Positions 16,785-24,615 are shown, numbered from the stretch's first letter. The stretch: DNA of 49,105 nt from GCA-002722245 sp964230605 (GCA_964230605.1 CAXRIN010000030.1:1-49105), one strand, 5' to 3'. A program made the numbers and translations. The notes: generated from the letters alone by a model not told the origin.

Positions 16785-17807
16785 ATGTTAGTTGTAAAAC
16801 ATATAAAAAAATACCTACTAATAGCAAGTTTATTCACAGTGAATTCAATGTTTGCTCAAATATGTAGTGATTTCCTAGATGTTGCTAGCACTATAACAAA
16901 TTATAACTCTTCAACTTTCTCAGCAGGTACTGTTGTTTATCAATTTGGAGAAGTGAAAATGATAAAAGGGAATGATTTGGTTACAAATCCTTCTAGTCCT
17001 ACAATATTTGACTCAGTTAGTGTTGTTAATGTTCCTGGAAGATTGAGTTTTAAGGGAAAGATAATTTTTGATTTTAATAGTATCAATAATTCTTGTAAGA
17101 AGTTTCATCTAGTTTATTACGCTGATACGCTTTTTGTTGATGGTGAAAAATTTGTGTGGGGGAATGATCCAATGCCTTTTTACATTGGAGATAGTATAGT
17201 GATAAGAAGTAACAATGGAATTGAAGTGATAGGTACTTTTAGCCAAATAGCTTTTGAGTCTTCAACAAATAATATAGCATTTTTGGATGGTATTTGTTAT
17301 CAAGAATGTGATGGATTAGAGAGTTGCAGTAGTGATTTTGATTTTGATAGAAATTCAGGGCGAAGTATTGAATTTAAAAATCAATCTTCGGTATCACCGC
17401 AGGATGCTGATTTGTTTCAATGGGATTTTGGTGATGGAAATATATCTTATGACGAGAATCCAAATCATATCTACGATTCAGAAGGGGAATATGATATATG
17501 TCTTCTAGTAACGAGGAGTTCTTGTTTATTCGAAAAAACTTTTCAGGTGTGCAAATCAATCAATATTGCAAAAGAGGCGAGTAGTAATGAAGAACTTAAA
17601 ATAACTCCTGATAATGACGGTCAAGATGATTTTGTTTTTGTTGAAGCAGGAAGTAAGATATTCGATAGATATGGTAAAATGGTAATAAGATCGGTTGATA
17701 ATATTAATTGGGATGGTTTTGATAGCGACTTTCAAGAACTTCCAACAGGTAATTATACTGTCTTAAAACCAAATGGGCAAGTATTTAACGTTACAATCAT
17801 AAGGTAA
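16785..17807 (+). CDS. Secreted PKD-domain protein with a T9SS type B-like C-terminal domain
   Basis: A 340-residue exported protein: signal peptide MLVVKHIKKYLLIASLFTVN...MFAQ, a novel N-terminal domain of about 150 residues without a family I recognise, a PKD domain (residues ~190-260, with FQWDFGDGN and HIYDSEGEYDI), and a C-terminal ~70-residue CHU_C-like domain that has ITPDNDGQDDF, FDRYGKMV, NWDGFD, LPTGNYTV and ends VTIIR. The C-terminal domain is shorter than usual in its last part. It would be carried to the cell surface by T9SS, probably through the PorP/SprF-like partner upstream. ATG 16785 is preferred to GTG 16779. Its stop overlaps the sigma-factor start by one base (TAATG), an unusual link between a surface protein and a sigma factor. 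Confidence 0.85.
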   Translation: MLVVKHIKKYLLIASLFTVNSMFAQICSDFLDVASTITNYNSSTFSAGTVVYQFGEVKMIKGNDLVTNPSSPTIFDSVSVVNVPGRLSFKGKIIFDFNSINNSCKKFHLVYYADTLFVDGEKFVWGNDPMPFYIGDSIVIRSNNGIEVIGTFSQIAFESSTNNIAFLDGICYQECDGLESCSSDFDFDRNSGRSIEFKNQSSVSPQDADLFQWDFGDGNISYDENPNHIYDSEGEYDICLLVTRSSCLFEKTFQVCKSINIAKEASSNEELKITPDNDGQDDFVFVEAGSKIFDRYGKMVIRSVDNINWDGFDSDFQELPTGNYTVLKPNGQVFNVTIIR

Positions 17808-18403
17808 TGTTTCTAAAGAGGAAAAAGAAATATTCAGATATAGAGATTGTTCAGGAAATACGCCGAGGGAACTCAGATGGTGTTTTACGTTTCTTATACA
17901 CTTCTGTTCAACCTAAATTAACTCATTGGATAATGCGCAATAGTGGTTCTGAAGATGAAGCTCAAGATATTTTTCAGGACGCTGTTTTATCTTTTTATGA
18001 ATATGTTTTGGAAGGCAAGTTCGAGGAGGGTAAAAGTGTTGATGGTTTCATTTTTAGTATTGGTAGAAATAAATGGATTAATAGAGCAAAGCAGCTTAAT
18101 AAAAATGTTTCGAGTACTGAGTTTGAAGAGAGTTTTGTTGCCGATGAAGTAGATGCCTTTTCTGATGCAAATTCATCGGATAAATCTGAAAAAATTGAAT
18201 CACTATTAAAAAAATTAGGTGAGCGCTGTAAAGAATTGTTGACCAAAAGTATTTTTTACAATATGAAAATGGTTGATATAGCTTCAACTATGGGGTTCAG
18301 TACTGCTGACGCGGCAAAAACAAAAAACTACAAATGCAAAAAGCGTTTGATGAAAATGATAAAAGATGACGACCAAATAAAAGGTTGGCTTTTTAATGAT
18401 TGA
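17807..18403 (+). CDS. ECF-type RNA polymerase sigma factor
   Basis: A 198-residue sigma-70 family protein with region 2 (WIMRNSGSEDEAQDIFQDAVLSFYEYV, about residues 42-70) and region 4 (LLKKLGERCKELLTKSIFYNMKMVDIASTMGFSTADAAKTKNYKCKKRL, about residues 130-185), whose helix-turn-helix would contact the -35 element. No regions 1 or 3, so it is ECF size. It overlaps the PKD gene by 1 bp and the anti-sigma gene by 8 bp, so all three are translated together. Activity is most likely held down by the downstream membrane protein. The SIFYNMKMVDIASTMGF wording matches the Bacteroidota ECF group that usually pairs with a short membrane anti-sigma factor. Targets unknown. Confidence 0.9.
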   Translation: MFLKRKKKYSDIEIVQEIRRGNSDGVLRFLYTSVQPKLTHWIMRNSGSEDEAQDIFQDAVLSFYEYVLEGKFEEGKSVDGFIFSIGRNKWINRAKQLNKNVSSTEFEESFVADEVDAFSDANSSDKSEKIESLLKKLGERCKELLTKSIFYNMKMVDIASTMGFSTADAAKTKNYKCKKRLMKMIKDDDQIKGWLFND

Positions 18404-19535
18404 TTATAACCGTCATATAGAAATTGAAAATTACTTGGCTGGTAACATGACGGCTGAGGAAGTTAGTGCTTTTGAACTAAAAATGGCTTCAAACCAAAGT
18501 TTAAAAGACGAAGTTCAGTTGCAAAAAGTGGCGAATGAAATTGTTGTTCTAGGAGCTAAAAATGATATTAAAAAGCAATTAGAGGCGATTCGTAATAATC
18601 AAAATTCATCAAAAGCTAAATGGTATATAATTTTATCAGTTGTATTAGTTTCTGCAGCATCACTGATGTTTTTTGTAAATTATGATAGTAACGAGCAGAA
18701 AAGTTTTGTTTATCCATCTAACAATATAACTTCAAATAATGGCTCAATAGTAGTCTCACCAAATGATGATGTTCAAATTCTTGATTCTACTAATTCAATG
18801 TCACCATTAGACAAAAATACTTCTTCTAATGGTGTGAAAGTTAAAGATAACAATCATGAGGATGTTGATACAGTATCAAAGGGATCACCAGATTTAAATA
18901 TCGTTATACCTAAGATTGATGAAGAAGGTATATTGAGCCCTGAGCCCGAAATAACAAAAGTAAGTGATGATACGATAAGTTATAGGTCGCCGCAAAGAAG
19001 TCAAGATACTTATTCCGAAAATAATCCTTGTTCAGGAATATTTGATGAAATGCCAAAAATTGTTTGTGAATCACCATGTATAGGTGGAGAGAAAGCTAAG
19101 TTAAAGGTGGTTCATGACCGATATTCAAGTTTTTATTTGAAAGATCAATACAATCAAATGACTTACAATACCAATGAGGATATTGAATTTACAACTGGTG
19201 AGTATACAATAATTGCTCAAGATGAAAATGGATGTATGAGCGAGCCTAAAAAGGTTATTATTCAATATAAATCGTGCGATTTTTCAATCGAACCTAACCA
19301 ATTTAGGTACTTAGAAGTTGAAATTTCAAATGAAGAGATTCCACTTGTCTTTACTCTAAGAAATGCTCGGTCTGGATTAGAAGTATATAAGTCTTTAATT
19401 GAAGTTTCTGGTAGCTTTACATTTGAAGGAAATGATAATCAAAACAATCCTCTGAAAATGGGTAACTATGTTTATCAGTTTTCAAAACCCGAAGGTACAA
19501 TAGTAGCTTATGGACAATTAACAATTATACGCTAA
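18396..19535 (+). CDS. Single-pass membrane anti-sigma factor with a periplasmic tail ending in a CHU_C-like domain
   Basis: A 379-residue protein. Residues 1-50 (IEIENYLAGNMTAEEVSAFELKM...) match the N-terminal anti-sigma domain of Bacteroidota, residues ~70-93 (WYIILSVVLVSAASLMFFVNY) form one membrane segment, and the rest (~285 residues) should be periplasmic: a Ser/Asn/Asp-rich linker to ~residue 210, a cysteine-containing beta domain (CSGIFDEMPKIVCESPC ... DENGCMSE), and a last ~85 residues that look like a divergent CHU_C domain (VFTLRNARSGLEVYKSL, then MGNYVYQFSK and GQLTIIR). No signal peptide precedes it. Having a T9SS sorting-like domain on an inner-membrane protein is unusual: it cannot be cargo, so it may bind the PorP/SprF-like partner. 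The function of the tail is inference. Confidence 0.78.
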   Translation: MIDYNRHIEIENYLAGNMTAEEVSAFELKMASNQSLKDEVQLQKVANEIVVLGAKNDIKKQLEAIRNNQNSSKAKWYIILSVVLVSAASLMFFVNYDSNEQKSFVYPSNNITSNNGSIVVSPNDDVQILDSTNSMSPLDKNTSSNGVKVKDNNHEDVDTVSKGSPDLNIVIPKIDEEGILSPEPEITKVSDDTISYRSPQRSQDTYSENNPCSGIFDEMPKIVCESPCIGGEKAKLKVVHDRYSSFYLKDQYNQMTYNTNEDIEFTTGEYTIIAQDENGCMSEPKKVIIQYKSCDFSIEPNQFRYLEVEISNEEIPLVFTLRNARSGLEVYKSLIEVSGSFTFEGNDNQNNPLKMGNYVYQFSKPEGTIVAYGQLTIIR

Positions 19536-19576
19536 TAATACTATTTCTAATATTATTATTGCCTCTCATTGGAAAT

Positions 19577-19608
19577 AAAAAAACCTGAACAAATATTCAG
19601 GTTTTTTT
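19577..19608. terminator. Bidirectional intrinsic terminator after the anti-sigma gene
   Basis: CCTGAA / TTCAGG stem (19584-19589 with 19596-19601), flanked by seven A on the left and seven T on the right. It can end the plus-strand sigma operon and the minus-strand tRNA-Ser. Confidence 0.85.
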
Positions 19609-19623
19609 ATTTCTTAATTTGTG

Positions 19624-19708
19624 CGGTGAAGGAGGGATTCGAACCCCCGGTAGGTCTCCCTACGCCAGTTTTCAAGACTGGTACATTCGGCCACTCTGTC
19701 ACTTCACC
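19624..19708 (-). tRNA. tRNA-Ser (anticodon UGA)
   Basis: On the minus strand the RNA has acceptor stem GGTGAAG with CTTCACC, a G discriminator base, a D arm ACAGAGTGGCCGAATGT, an anticodon arm with loop CTTGAAA (anticodon TGA), a long variable arm GTAGGGAGACCTAC typical of serine tRNAs, and a T arm with GGTTCGAATCC. CCA is not encoded. The length, 85 nt, is normal for class II tRNA. Confidence 0.95.
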
Positions 19709-19811
19709 GCCGCAAAGATACGTCTTTTTTGATTTCATCCACAAGTATTTTTTAAATTAATTTGAGGTTAATTTATTGTGTACTGAGGAACAGGTAGTTA
19801 ACTTTTTAGAT

Positions 19812-19853
19812 GAAGGTGGAAGGTGGAAGGTGGAAGGTGGAAGGTGGAAGGTT
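19812..19853. repeat. GAAGGTG heptanucleotide tandem repeat
   Basis: Five perfect copies of GAAGGTG followed by one imperfect copy (GAAGGTT), beginning at 19812. The last copy runs into the stop codon of the minus-strand EF-Tu-like gene at 19852-19854. Such arrays are prone to change length by slippage; here the array lies outside the coding frame, so it would alter only the 3' end of the transcript. Confidence 0.9.
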
Positions 19854-20148
19854 AGATTAGTTGCATGATTGTTCCTGATCCAATTTTGTTTTCGGCCTCT
19901 AGCAAATCAAAGCTTGCACCAGTATGCAAGAATATTCCAGGTTCTCCTTTAATTTTGATTTGAAGTTTAATTTGGTCTCCCGGATAAAGGGTGTCGGATT
20001 CTTCTAGTTGTAATTCAGTGAAATATTCAACGGGGGAGGAATCAAATACAAGTTTGGGGCTGAAACCTTGTCCAAACGGAATTGAACGCCCGCCATCTTC
20101 TGATGAGAAAAAGTAAATCTGAGCAATGGCTTCGGTGAAGGCTTCCAT
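19852..20148 (-). CDS. Stand-alone EF-Tu domain III-like protein
   Basis: A 98-residue protein whose whole length resembles the third domain of elongation factor Tu: GGRSIPFGQGFSPKLVF parallels the EF-Tu GGRxxPFxxGYxPQFYF, the middle TLYPGDQIKLQIKI parallels MVMPGDNVxMxVEL, and the end GSGTIMQL parallels GAGVVxKI. There is no GTP-binding domain, so it cannot act as a translation factor. Its start ATG overlaps the MarR stop by one base (TAATG), so the two are coupled. Standalone copies of this fold occur in Bacteroidota but no role is known to me. Small and intact. Confidence 0.75.
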   Translation of the reverse strand: MEAFTEAIAQIYFFSSEDGGRSIPFGQGFSPKLVFDSSPVEYFTELQLEESDTLYPGDQIKLQIKIKGEPGIFLHTGASFDLLEAENKIGSGTIMQLI

Positions 20149-20591
20149 TAACCTCTTAACTTATCGAGTAAATTACTTAAAGTAACAGCTTCTTCGTCTG
20201 TAAGGTTATATTTAGTGTATAGTTTACTAATTTCTTTTCCAATAGTCTCAACAATTTCTTTCCCTGCAGGGGTAATCGTAATTTCCATTTTTCTACGATT
20301 ACTTTCACAAAGACATCGTTCAAGATATCCAAGCTTAACAAGTTTATCAACAAGTCTGGTTAAGTCTCTTCCTTTATCAATCATTACATCTTTGATATAG
20401 CCTGGAGATACAGGCTTAGGATGACTTCCTTTTACAATTCGAAGGATATTAAAATGCTGACTAAGAATATCGTGTTTTTTATAAATGGGTGCCCCTAAAT
20501 CACGCAACCAGTTTGCGGTATACATGATGTTAACAGTGGCCATTATTTGGTCGCTTTCAAATTTTGACTTTAATGCTTCTTTAATTCCCAT
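20148..20591 (-). CDS. MarR-family transcriptional regulator
   Basis: A 147-residue protein with the winged-helix core: HFNILRIVKGSHPKPVSPGYIKDVMIDKGRDLTRLVDKLVKLGYLERCLCESNRRKMEITITPAGKEIVETI holds the recognition helix, the DxR-like wing (ESNRRKMEITIT) and the C-terminal dimer helices. MarR proteins usually repress their own and neighbouring genes and release DNA when they bind a small phenolic or oxidant ligand; CLC in the wing might be redox-active, though this is speculation. A palindrome overlaps its promoter. The downstream EF-Tu-like gene is coupled by a 1-bp overlap. Confidence 0.9.
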   Translation of the reverse strand: MGIKEALKSKFESDQIMATVNIMYTANWLRDLGAPIYKKHDILSQHFNILRIVKGSHPKPVSPGYIKDVMIDKGRDLTRLVDKLVKLGYLERCLCESNRRKMEITITPAGKEIVETIGKEISKLYTKYNLTDEEAVTLSNLLDKLRG

Positions 20592-20600
20592 TTCACGTAT

Positions 20601-20618
20601 TTTGTGATAACAAATTTA
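20601..20618 (-). promoter_or_regulatory. MarR promoter (TAAATTTG) with overlapping palindrome
   Basis: The minus strand has TAAATTTG at 20618-20611, a full match to the -7 consensus TAnnTTTG. A perfect inverted repeat TTTGT-GATA-ACAAA (20601-20614) overlaps it, in the place expected for an autoregulatory MarR operator. A TTG lies about 22 bases upstream, a little further than usual. Confidence 0.55.
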
Positions 20619-20649
20619 CAATTTTTCTTTACAATTGAAGCAACGATAG

Positions 20650-21570
20650 CTAATCCAGTTTTTCCATTAAAACCTTATAAAGATTAATCATTGATTCAAA
20701 GTCTTGTATAGCTACTTTTTCATTTGGAGAATGAACATTATCTTCAGCGGCTCCAATAAAGCACCATTGAAAAGGGTAAGAGCTACGTTGAAGAACATTG
20801 CCGTCACTACCTCCCGTGCTTTCTACTTCAAGTTGAAATGGAATATCAGACTGTTTAGCAATATCAATGATTTGATTTAAAAACTTTCTTCTTGGTATTC
20901 CTGAGTCTCGCATTGAAATAGCTACCCCATTTCCGTGCTGAACTCCTGATGTAACCCAAGTTATATCCGAAATCAAGGCATTTCGAACTTGATAGTTTTC
21001 ATAAACGTATTTCCCTAAGAATTGAGCGCTCCCACCTCCATGCTCCTCATAACAACTAAAACATATAATTCCGTTTTCAAGTGTCTCGGCAACTTTTAAT
21101 GCATTAAAAACACCTAGTCTATTATCCAAATAACAGGATTCTATATATCCATTTTCTTCTATGAATTCACATTTGAAAGTCAATGTTGTTCCTCTGTCAA
21201 TTTCTCTTTCGAAAATATATGAGATATCTCCATATTCGTCTACAAATAGTTCGCATTCAATATCTCCCTTAGAGTCTTTTCCAACAAGTTTATATCCCGA
21301 TTCTGTTTGCGGACCACCAATTTTAATTAATGACGATCCATAACCAACTGTAAAACCAATTGAGTCAAGGTGCGCAAAAATGGCTGTTTTTGGTTCTCCG
21401 AAAACTAAAACTATTGAATCCTGAAAATCTCCGTCGTGTAGAATTTGAGGTTTAACTTTCCATTTTGATTGGTTGTTCTGAATGTAATTCAAAACGTATT
21501 CAGTCATAGGGTATTCACTTCCTGATGGAGCGTGAATACTGCACATTTCCTTTAAAATCGAAAAATCCAT
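20650..21570 (-). CDS. M42-family metallopeptidase (glutamyl/deblocking aminopeptidase-like)
   Basis: A 306-residue cytoplasmic enzyme. Metal-site residues of the M42 family can be seen: H in IFAHLDSIGFTVG, D in YLDNRLGVFNAL, the catalytic EE of CYEEHGGGSAQ, D in ALISDITWVTSG, and the final H in NVHSPNEK. The N-terminal LKEMCSIHAPSGSEYPMTEYV is also typical. It should remove N-terminal residues from short peptides; substrate preference is unknown. I use ATG 21570; a TTG three codons upstream also exists. The leader is very short: a near-consensus -7 element (GATTTTTG, minus strand) lies only about 7 bp before the ATG. Confidence 0.85.
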   Translation of the reverse strand: MDFSILKEMCSIHAPSGSEYPMTEYVLNYIQNNQSKWKVKPQILHDGDFQDSIVLVFGEPKTAIFAHLDSIGFTVGYGSSLIKIGGPQTESGYKLVGKDSKGDIECELFVDEYGDISYIFEREIDRGTTLTFKCEFIEENGYIESCYLDNRLGVFNALKVAETLENGIICFSCYEEHGGGSAQFLGKYVYENYQVRNALISDITWVTSGVQHGNGVAISMRDSGIPRRKFLNQIIDIAKQSDIPFQLEVESTGGSDGNVLQRSSYPFQWCFIGAAEDNVHSPNEKVAIQDFESMINLYKVLMEKLD

Positions 21571-21639
21571 ATCCAACAAAAATCCATATTTGTAATTAAA
21601 TTAACTAAACCTTCGAAAAATATTTAAGTATTTAGAGGT

Positions 21640-22644
21640 ATGAAAAAAATCCTAATCCCAGTTTTGTTTTTGATGTCTTGTTCAGATGGTGTAAAAAATG
21701 TTGAGAAAGTTTCAATTGAATTATCTGATAAAAAAGAAACAATAAATGAGGTTATAGTTGATACAGTAATTGAACCTACTATAGTTTCTAAAAATGAAAT
21801 AGATTCTTTTGGGCCTTTAAGACAAGAAAGCAAAGAATTGATGACTCCTTTGTCGGAAACTGAGGAACTTGTTCTGAAAGCTGAAGTTAAAACAGTTGGA
21901 GTTGAATCTGAAATTAATGAAAAAAAGGAAGTTGTGAATCCTGTTTTAATTGAAGAAGAGGAAATTATTGAAATAGAGGACGGAGCAAATGATAATGCTA
22001 AAACGAAGGATGAAATTTGGGCTGAGTTATTGGAGAATGTTAGATCGGGAAAAGTGGATTATAGTTCCTTAAAACAAAGAAAAGAGGAGTTGAAAAAATA
22101 CTTAACTATGATGCAGTCGGAAAGGCCAAATGATACTGGTTCAAAAAATGAAAAGTTGGCTTATTATATTAATTTATATAATGCTTCTACAGTGAGTTTA
22201 ATACTGGATAATTATCCGCTTAAAACGATTCGTGATATAACTAATCCTTGGGATATAAAATTTGTAAAGACAGGAACAGAAGTCATGACTTTAAATGAGT
22301 TGGAAAATAATTTAATCAGACCAACTTTTAAAGAGCCTCGAATCCATTTTGCACTGAATTGCGCCGCAGTAGCTTGTCCTAAATTGAGTAGTCGTCCTTT
22401 TCAGGCTTTAAAATTAGAAGATCAATTGCAAAAAGCGACAGAACAATTCTTAAACGATTCAAGTTATGGAATGAGGGTAGAAGGTAAAAATGTATACCTC
22501 AGCCAAATTTTTGAGTGGTATGCCGCTGATTTTGGAGGTAAAGAAAAATTATTAAATTGGATTACTAAAAATACTTCCAAGGATCTAAAAGGATATAAAT
22601 TGAAAGGATTTATAGAATACAATTGGGCTTTAAATGATAAATAG
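21640..22644 (+). CDS. DUF547-domain lipoprotein
   Basis: A 334-residue protein with a lipoprotein signal (MKKILIPVLFLMSCSDG, lipobox LMSC), then about 90 residues of Glu/Asp/Val-rich low-complexity linker, then a DUF547 domain (about residues 125-330) with YYINLYNASTVSLILDNYPL, FVKTGTEVMTLNELEN, HFALNCAAVACPKLSSRPF and the C-terminal GFIEYNWALND. DUF547 has a cysteine-peptidase-like fold with an unproven role; the conserved C and H residues are present. The protein should be tethered in the envelope with the domain away from the membrane. A second lipoprotein gene follows after 18 bp. Confidence 0.85.
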   Translation: MKKILIPVLFLMSCSDGVKNVEKVSIELSDKKETINEVIVDTVIEPTIVSKNEIDSFGPLRQESKELMTPLSETEELVLKAEVKTVGVESEINEKKEVVNPVLIEEEEIIEIEDGANDNAKTKDEIWAELLENVRSGKVDYSSLKQRKEELKKYLTMMQSERPNDTGSKNEKLAYYINLYNASTVSLILDNYPLKTIRDITNPWDIKFVKTGTEVMTLNELENNLIRPTFKEPRIHFALNCAAVACPKLSSRPFQALKLEDQLQKATEQFLNDSSYGMRVEGKNVYLSQIFEWYAADFGGKEKLLNWITKNTSKDLKGYKLKGFIEYNWALNDK

Positions 22645-22662
22645 GATTATTTATCTTTAAGC

Positions 22663-23421
22663 ATGCGAATCTTATTCCTTTTTTCCGTTCTTTTTCTGTT
22701 CAGCTGTTCAGTGGATGAATTACCACCATGTGATCGAGAGGGACAGATTGGTGAAATTTGTAAAGAATATCAGTATGTAAATGGTCGTTTCAATGGGAGT
22801 AATTCTTATGAGTACAATTCAAATGGCGATGTTTCAAGAATTATTACGAGTAAAAAGAACGGGAGTGAGGAAGGAACTGCTTTGTATTCCTATGATAGCT
22901 TGAATAGATGTGTGTTGATTTCTTTGCAAGATCCGAATGGTAAGATTTTAAGTGAAAAAATCTTTGAATTCGAAGACGATTTATTAGTTTCTGAAACGGT
23001 TACAGGTCAACAAAACTCGAAGATTGAATTTTTTTATGATACTGCAGATAAATTAATCGCTGAGAAATATTCAAGCAATAACGGTGAAAATTACATTGAT
23101 TCCCTTGAGTATTTTGTAGGTATAAACAAGTTGTATCGAAAAATACGATATAAGGGAAATAGTGTTGAGCATATTGTTTATTACGATGAGTTTTCTAACG
23201 ATATGACTGTTGAACGGCTAGTTAACTCTAATGGTGTATTACAAGAAAAAACAGTTCGTTACTTAAATGGTAGTGAGTTAAAAGAGGAATTGGTTTACAA
23301 TAATGAGAATCTTTTAATTCAAAAAACTGTTTATCATTATTACCAAGGTGAATTAGAGGAGATTCTAAAATATAATGAGTCTGGAACAGAGTTTGAAAGA
23401 TTAGAATACCAAAGATATTAA
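22663..23421 (+). CDS. Lipoprotein with YD-like repeats
   Basis: A 252-residue protein starting MRILFLFSVLFLFSCSVDE, with a clear lipobox (LFSC). After the anchor come repeats of the form YEYNSNGDVSRI, YSYDSLNRCVLI, FEFEDDLLVSE, FFYDTADKLIAEKY, VRYLNGSELKEEL, YHYYQGELEEI: a short tyrosine-rich strand, a turn with N/D-G, and another strand. This is like the sugar-binding-type YD repeats of RHS proteins, only much shorter. No enzyme domain is visible. It is probably an envelope-bound protein; partner unknown. Confidence 0.75.
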   Translation: MRILFLFSVLFLFSCSVDELPPCDREGQIGEICKEYQYVNGRFNGSNSYEYNSNGDVSRIITSKKNGSEEGTALYSYDSLNRCVLISLQDPNGKILSEKIFEFEDDLLVSETVTGQQNSKIEFFYDTADKLIAEKYSSNNGENYIDSLEYFVGINKLYRKIRYKGNSVEHIVYYDEFSNDMTVERLVNSNGVLQEKTVRYLNGSELKEELVYNNENLLIQKTVYHYYQGELEEILKYNESGTEFERLEYQRY

Positions 23422-23424
23422 GGC

Positions 23425-24165
23425 GTGAAATTAAAAGTATTAGGTACTGGAAATGCATTTAATCAGCAATCTCGTATGAACTCTTCTTACTTGCTAGAGG
23501 TGGGAGATAAGAACGTTTTGATAGATTGTGGTTTTACCGTTCCATTAGCATTACAAAAAGAAAATATATCATTTTCCACTATTGATTATATTTTAATTAC
23601 GCATTATCATGGAGATCATTTTGCAGGTTTATCCGCCTTGCTTTTGGCTTTGAAATACATAACTCCCCAAGAAAAGAAACTAACCATAATTGGTCCTGGT
23701 TCAATTATGACTAAAGTAAAGGAGCTTCAAAAAGTACTTTATTCAGGCACTGAGAAATTGCTAGATGAACTGAATTTAGAATTTGTTTCGGTAAATCAGA
23801 ATGGAGGAGAATATGATTTAGATGACTTTAAGCTTTCGGTTTTACCAATGGTTCATTCTGAAGATGCAATTCCGGTAAGCTACATAATTCAAAATCAATC
23901 ATATAAACTAGGTTTTTCTGGGGACACGTGTTGGCATGAAGGAGTTGAAAAACTTATTCAAAAATCAGATACAGTCATACTCGAATGTAATTTTATTGAG
24001 CGAATTGGGGAAGGACATATAAGCGTTGAAGAATTAGAGGCTAGTCAAGTTGTTCAATCAAACAAGTCAGATATTTATTTAACTCACCTATACGAAGGCT
24101 CGTCTGAGAAGGCGCTTAAATTAAATTATAATGTTTTGGAGGATGGAGAGGATTTAGTTTTCTAA
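23425..24165 (+). CDS. Metallo-beta-lactamase-fold hydrolase, RNase Z-like subgroup
   Basis: A 246-residue cytoplasmic protein with the metal motif THYHGDHFAGL (about residues 60-70), a second ligand histidine in VHSEDAIPVSYII, the aspartate in GFSGDTCWHEG and a C-terminal TH in IYLTHLYEGS. The GTGNAFNQQSRMNSS start resembles the RNase Z/ElaC and PqqB-like branch. It lacks the long exosite of tRNase Z, so I do not call it rnz. The start is GTG at 23425, 3 bp after the lipoprotein stop. Its end overlaps the convergent DUF4268 gene by 12 bp. Confidence 0.82.
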   Translation: MKLKVLGTGNAFNQQSRMNSSYLLEVGDKNVLIDCGFTVPLALQKENISFSTIDYILITHYHGDHFAGLSALLLALKYITPQEKKLTIIGPGSIMTKVKELQKVLYSGTEKLLDELNLEFVSVNQNGGEYDLDDFKLSVLPMVHSEDAIPVSYIIQNQSYKLGFSGDTCWHEGVEKLIQKSDTVILECNFIERIGEGHISVEELEASQVVQSNKSDIYLTHLYEGSSEKALKLNYNVLEDGEDLVF

Positions 24166-24615
24166 ATCTTTAAAAACATCTTGAGATATCTCCCAAAATT
24201 CATGCAGAGCAACTAAGTTCTTTTCGAAAAATTGGTATATCTCGCCCCATTCGGATTCGTTATTTATACTTGGGCCATTTAATTCAGTGTAAATTCTACC
24301 AATATATACACCTGAATCAACCCTGTAAGATTTAACCCATTCAAGGTCATCCATCGAATTAGTTAGCAAAGTTTTAAATTCCTCAAATTGCTCAAAAAAA
24401 ACTTCCCGAACCCATTCGTCATTGTTTACAATGTCAATCGAAACAGAGGAGGTGTTTTTTTGCGCTTCTATTTTAAATCTGATTGAGTTTACACCAGTTC
24501 TGTAATTTACCCAGCGGATTTTCTCACCGTACTCTCCAGCATGTTTTTTCATGAAAATTCCAAAGTTGGTGTAAAACCTTATCCGTCTATTTTTCACTTC
24601 TTCTTTACTCCACAT
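24154..24615 (-). CDS. DUF4268-domain protein
   Basis: A 153-residue protein starting at ATG 24615 (MWSKEEVKNRRIRFYTNFG). The conserved pattern GEKIRWVNYRTGVNSIRFKIEA and a C-terminal EWGEIYQFFEKNLVALHEFWE match the small DUF4268 proteins of Bacteroidota, which have a fold related to restriction-type or nucleic-acid proteins; the function is unknown to me. The frame is open upstream to 24801, but that extension would run across the aldolase promoter and start codon and has no domain-like sequence, so I reject it. Confidence 0.75.
   Translation of the reverse strand: MWSKEEVKNRRIRFYTNFGIFMKKHAGEYGEKIRWVNYRTGVNSIRFKIEAQKNTSSVSIDIVNNDEWVREVFFEQFEEFKTLLTNSMDDLEWVKSYRVDSGVYIGRIYTELNGPSINNESEWGEIYQFFEKNLVALHEFWEISQDVFKDLEN

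Noticed and set aside
19569..19760. 63-codon plus-strand frame across the tRNA
   Set aside because: It lies on the opposite strand of tRNA-Ser and the terminator; shadow frame only.
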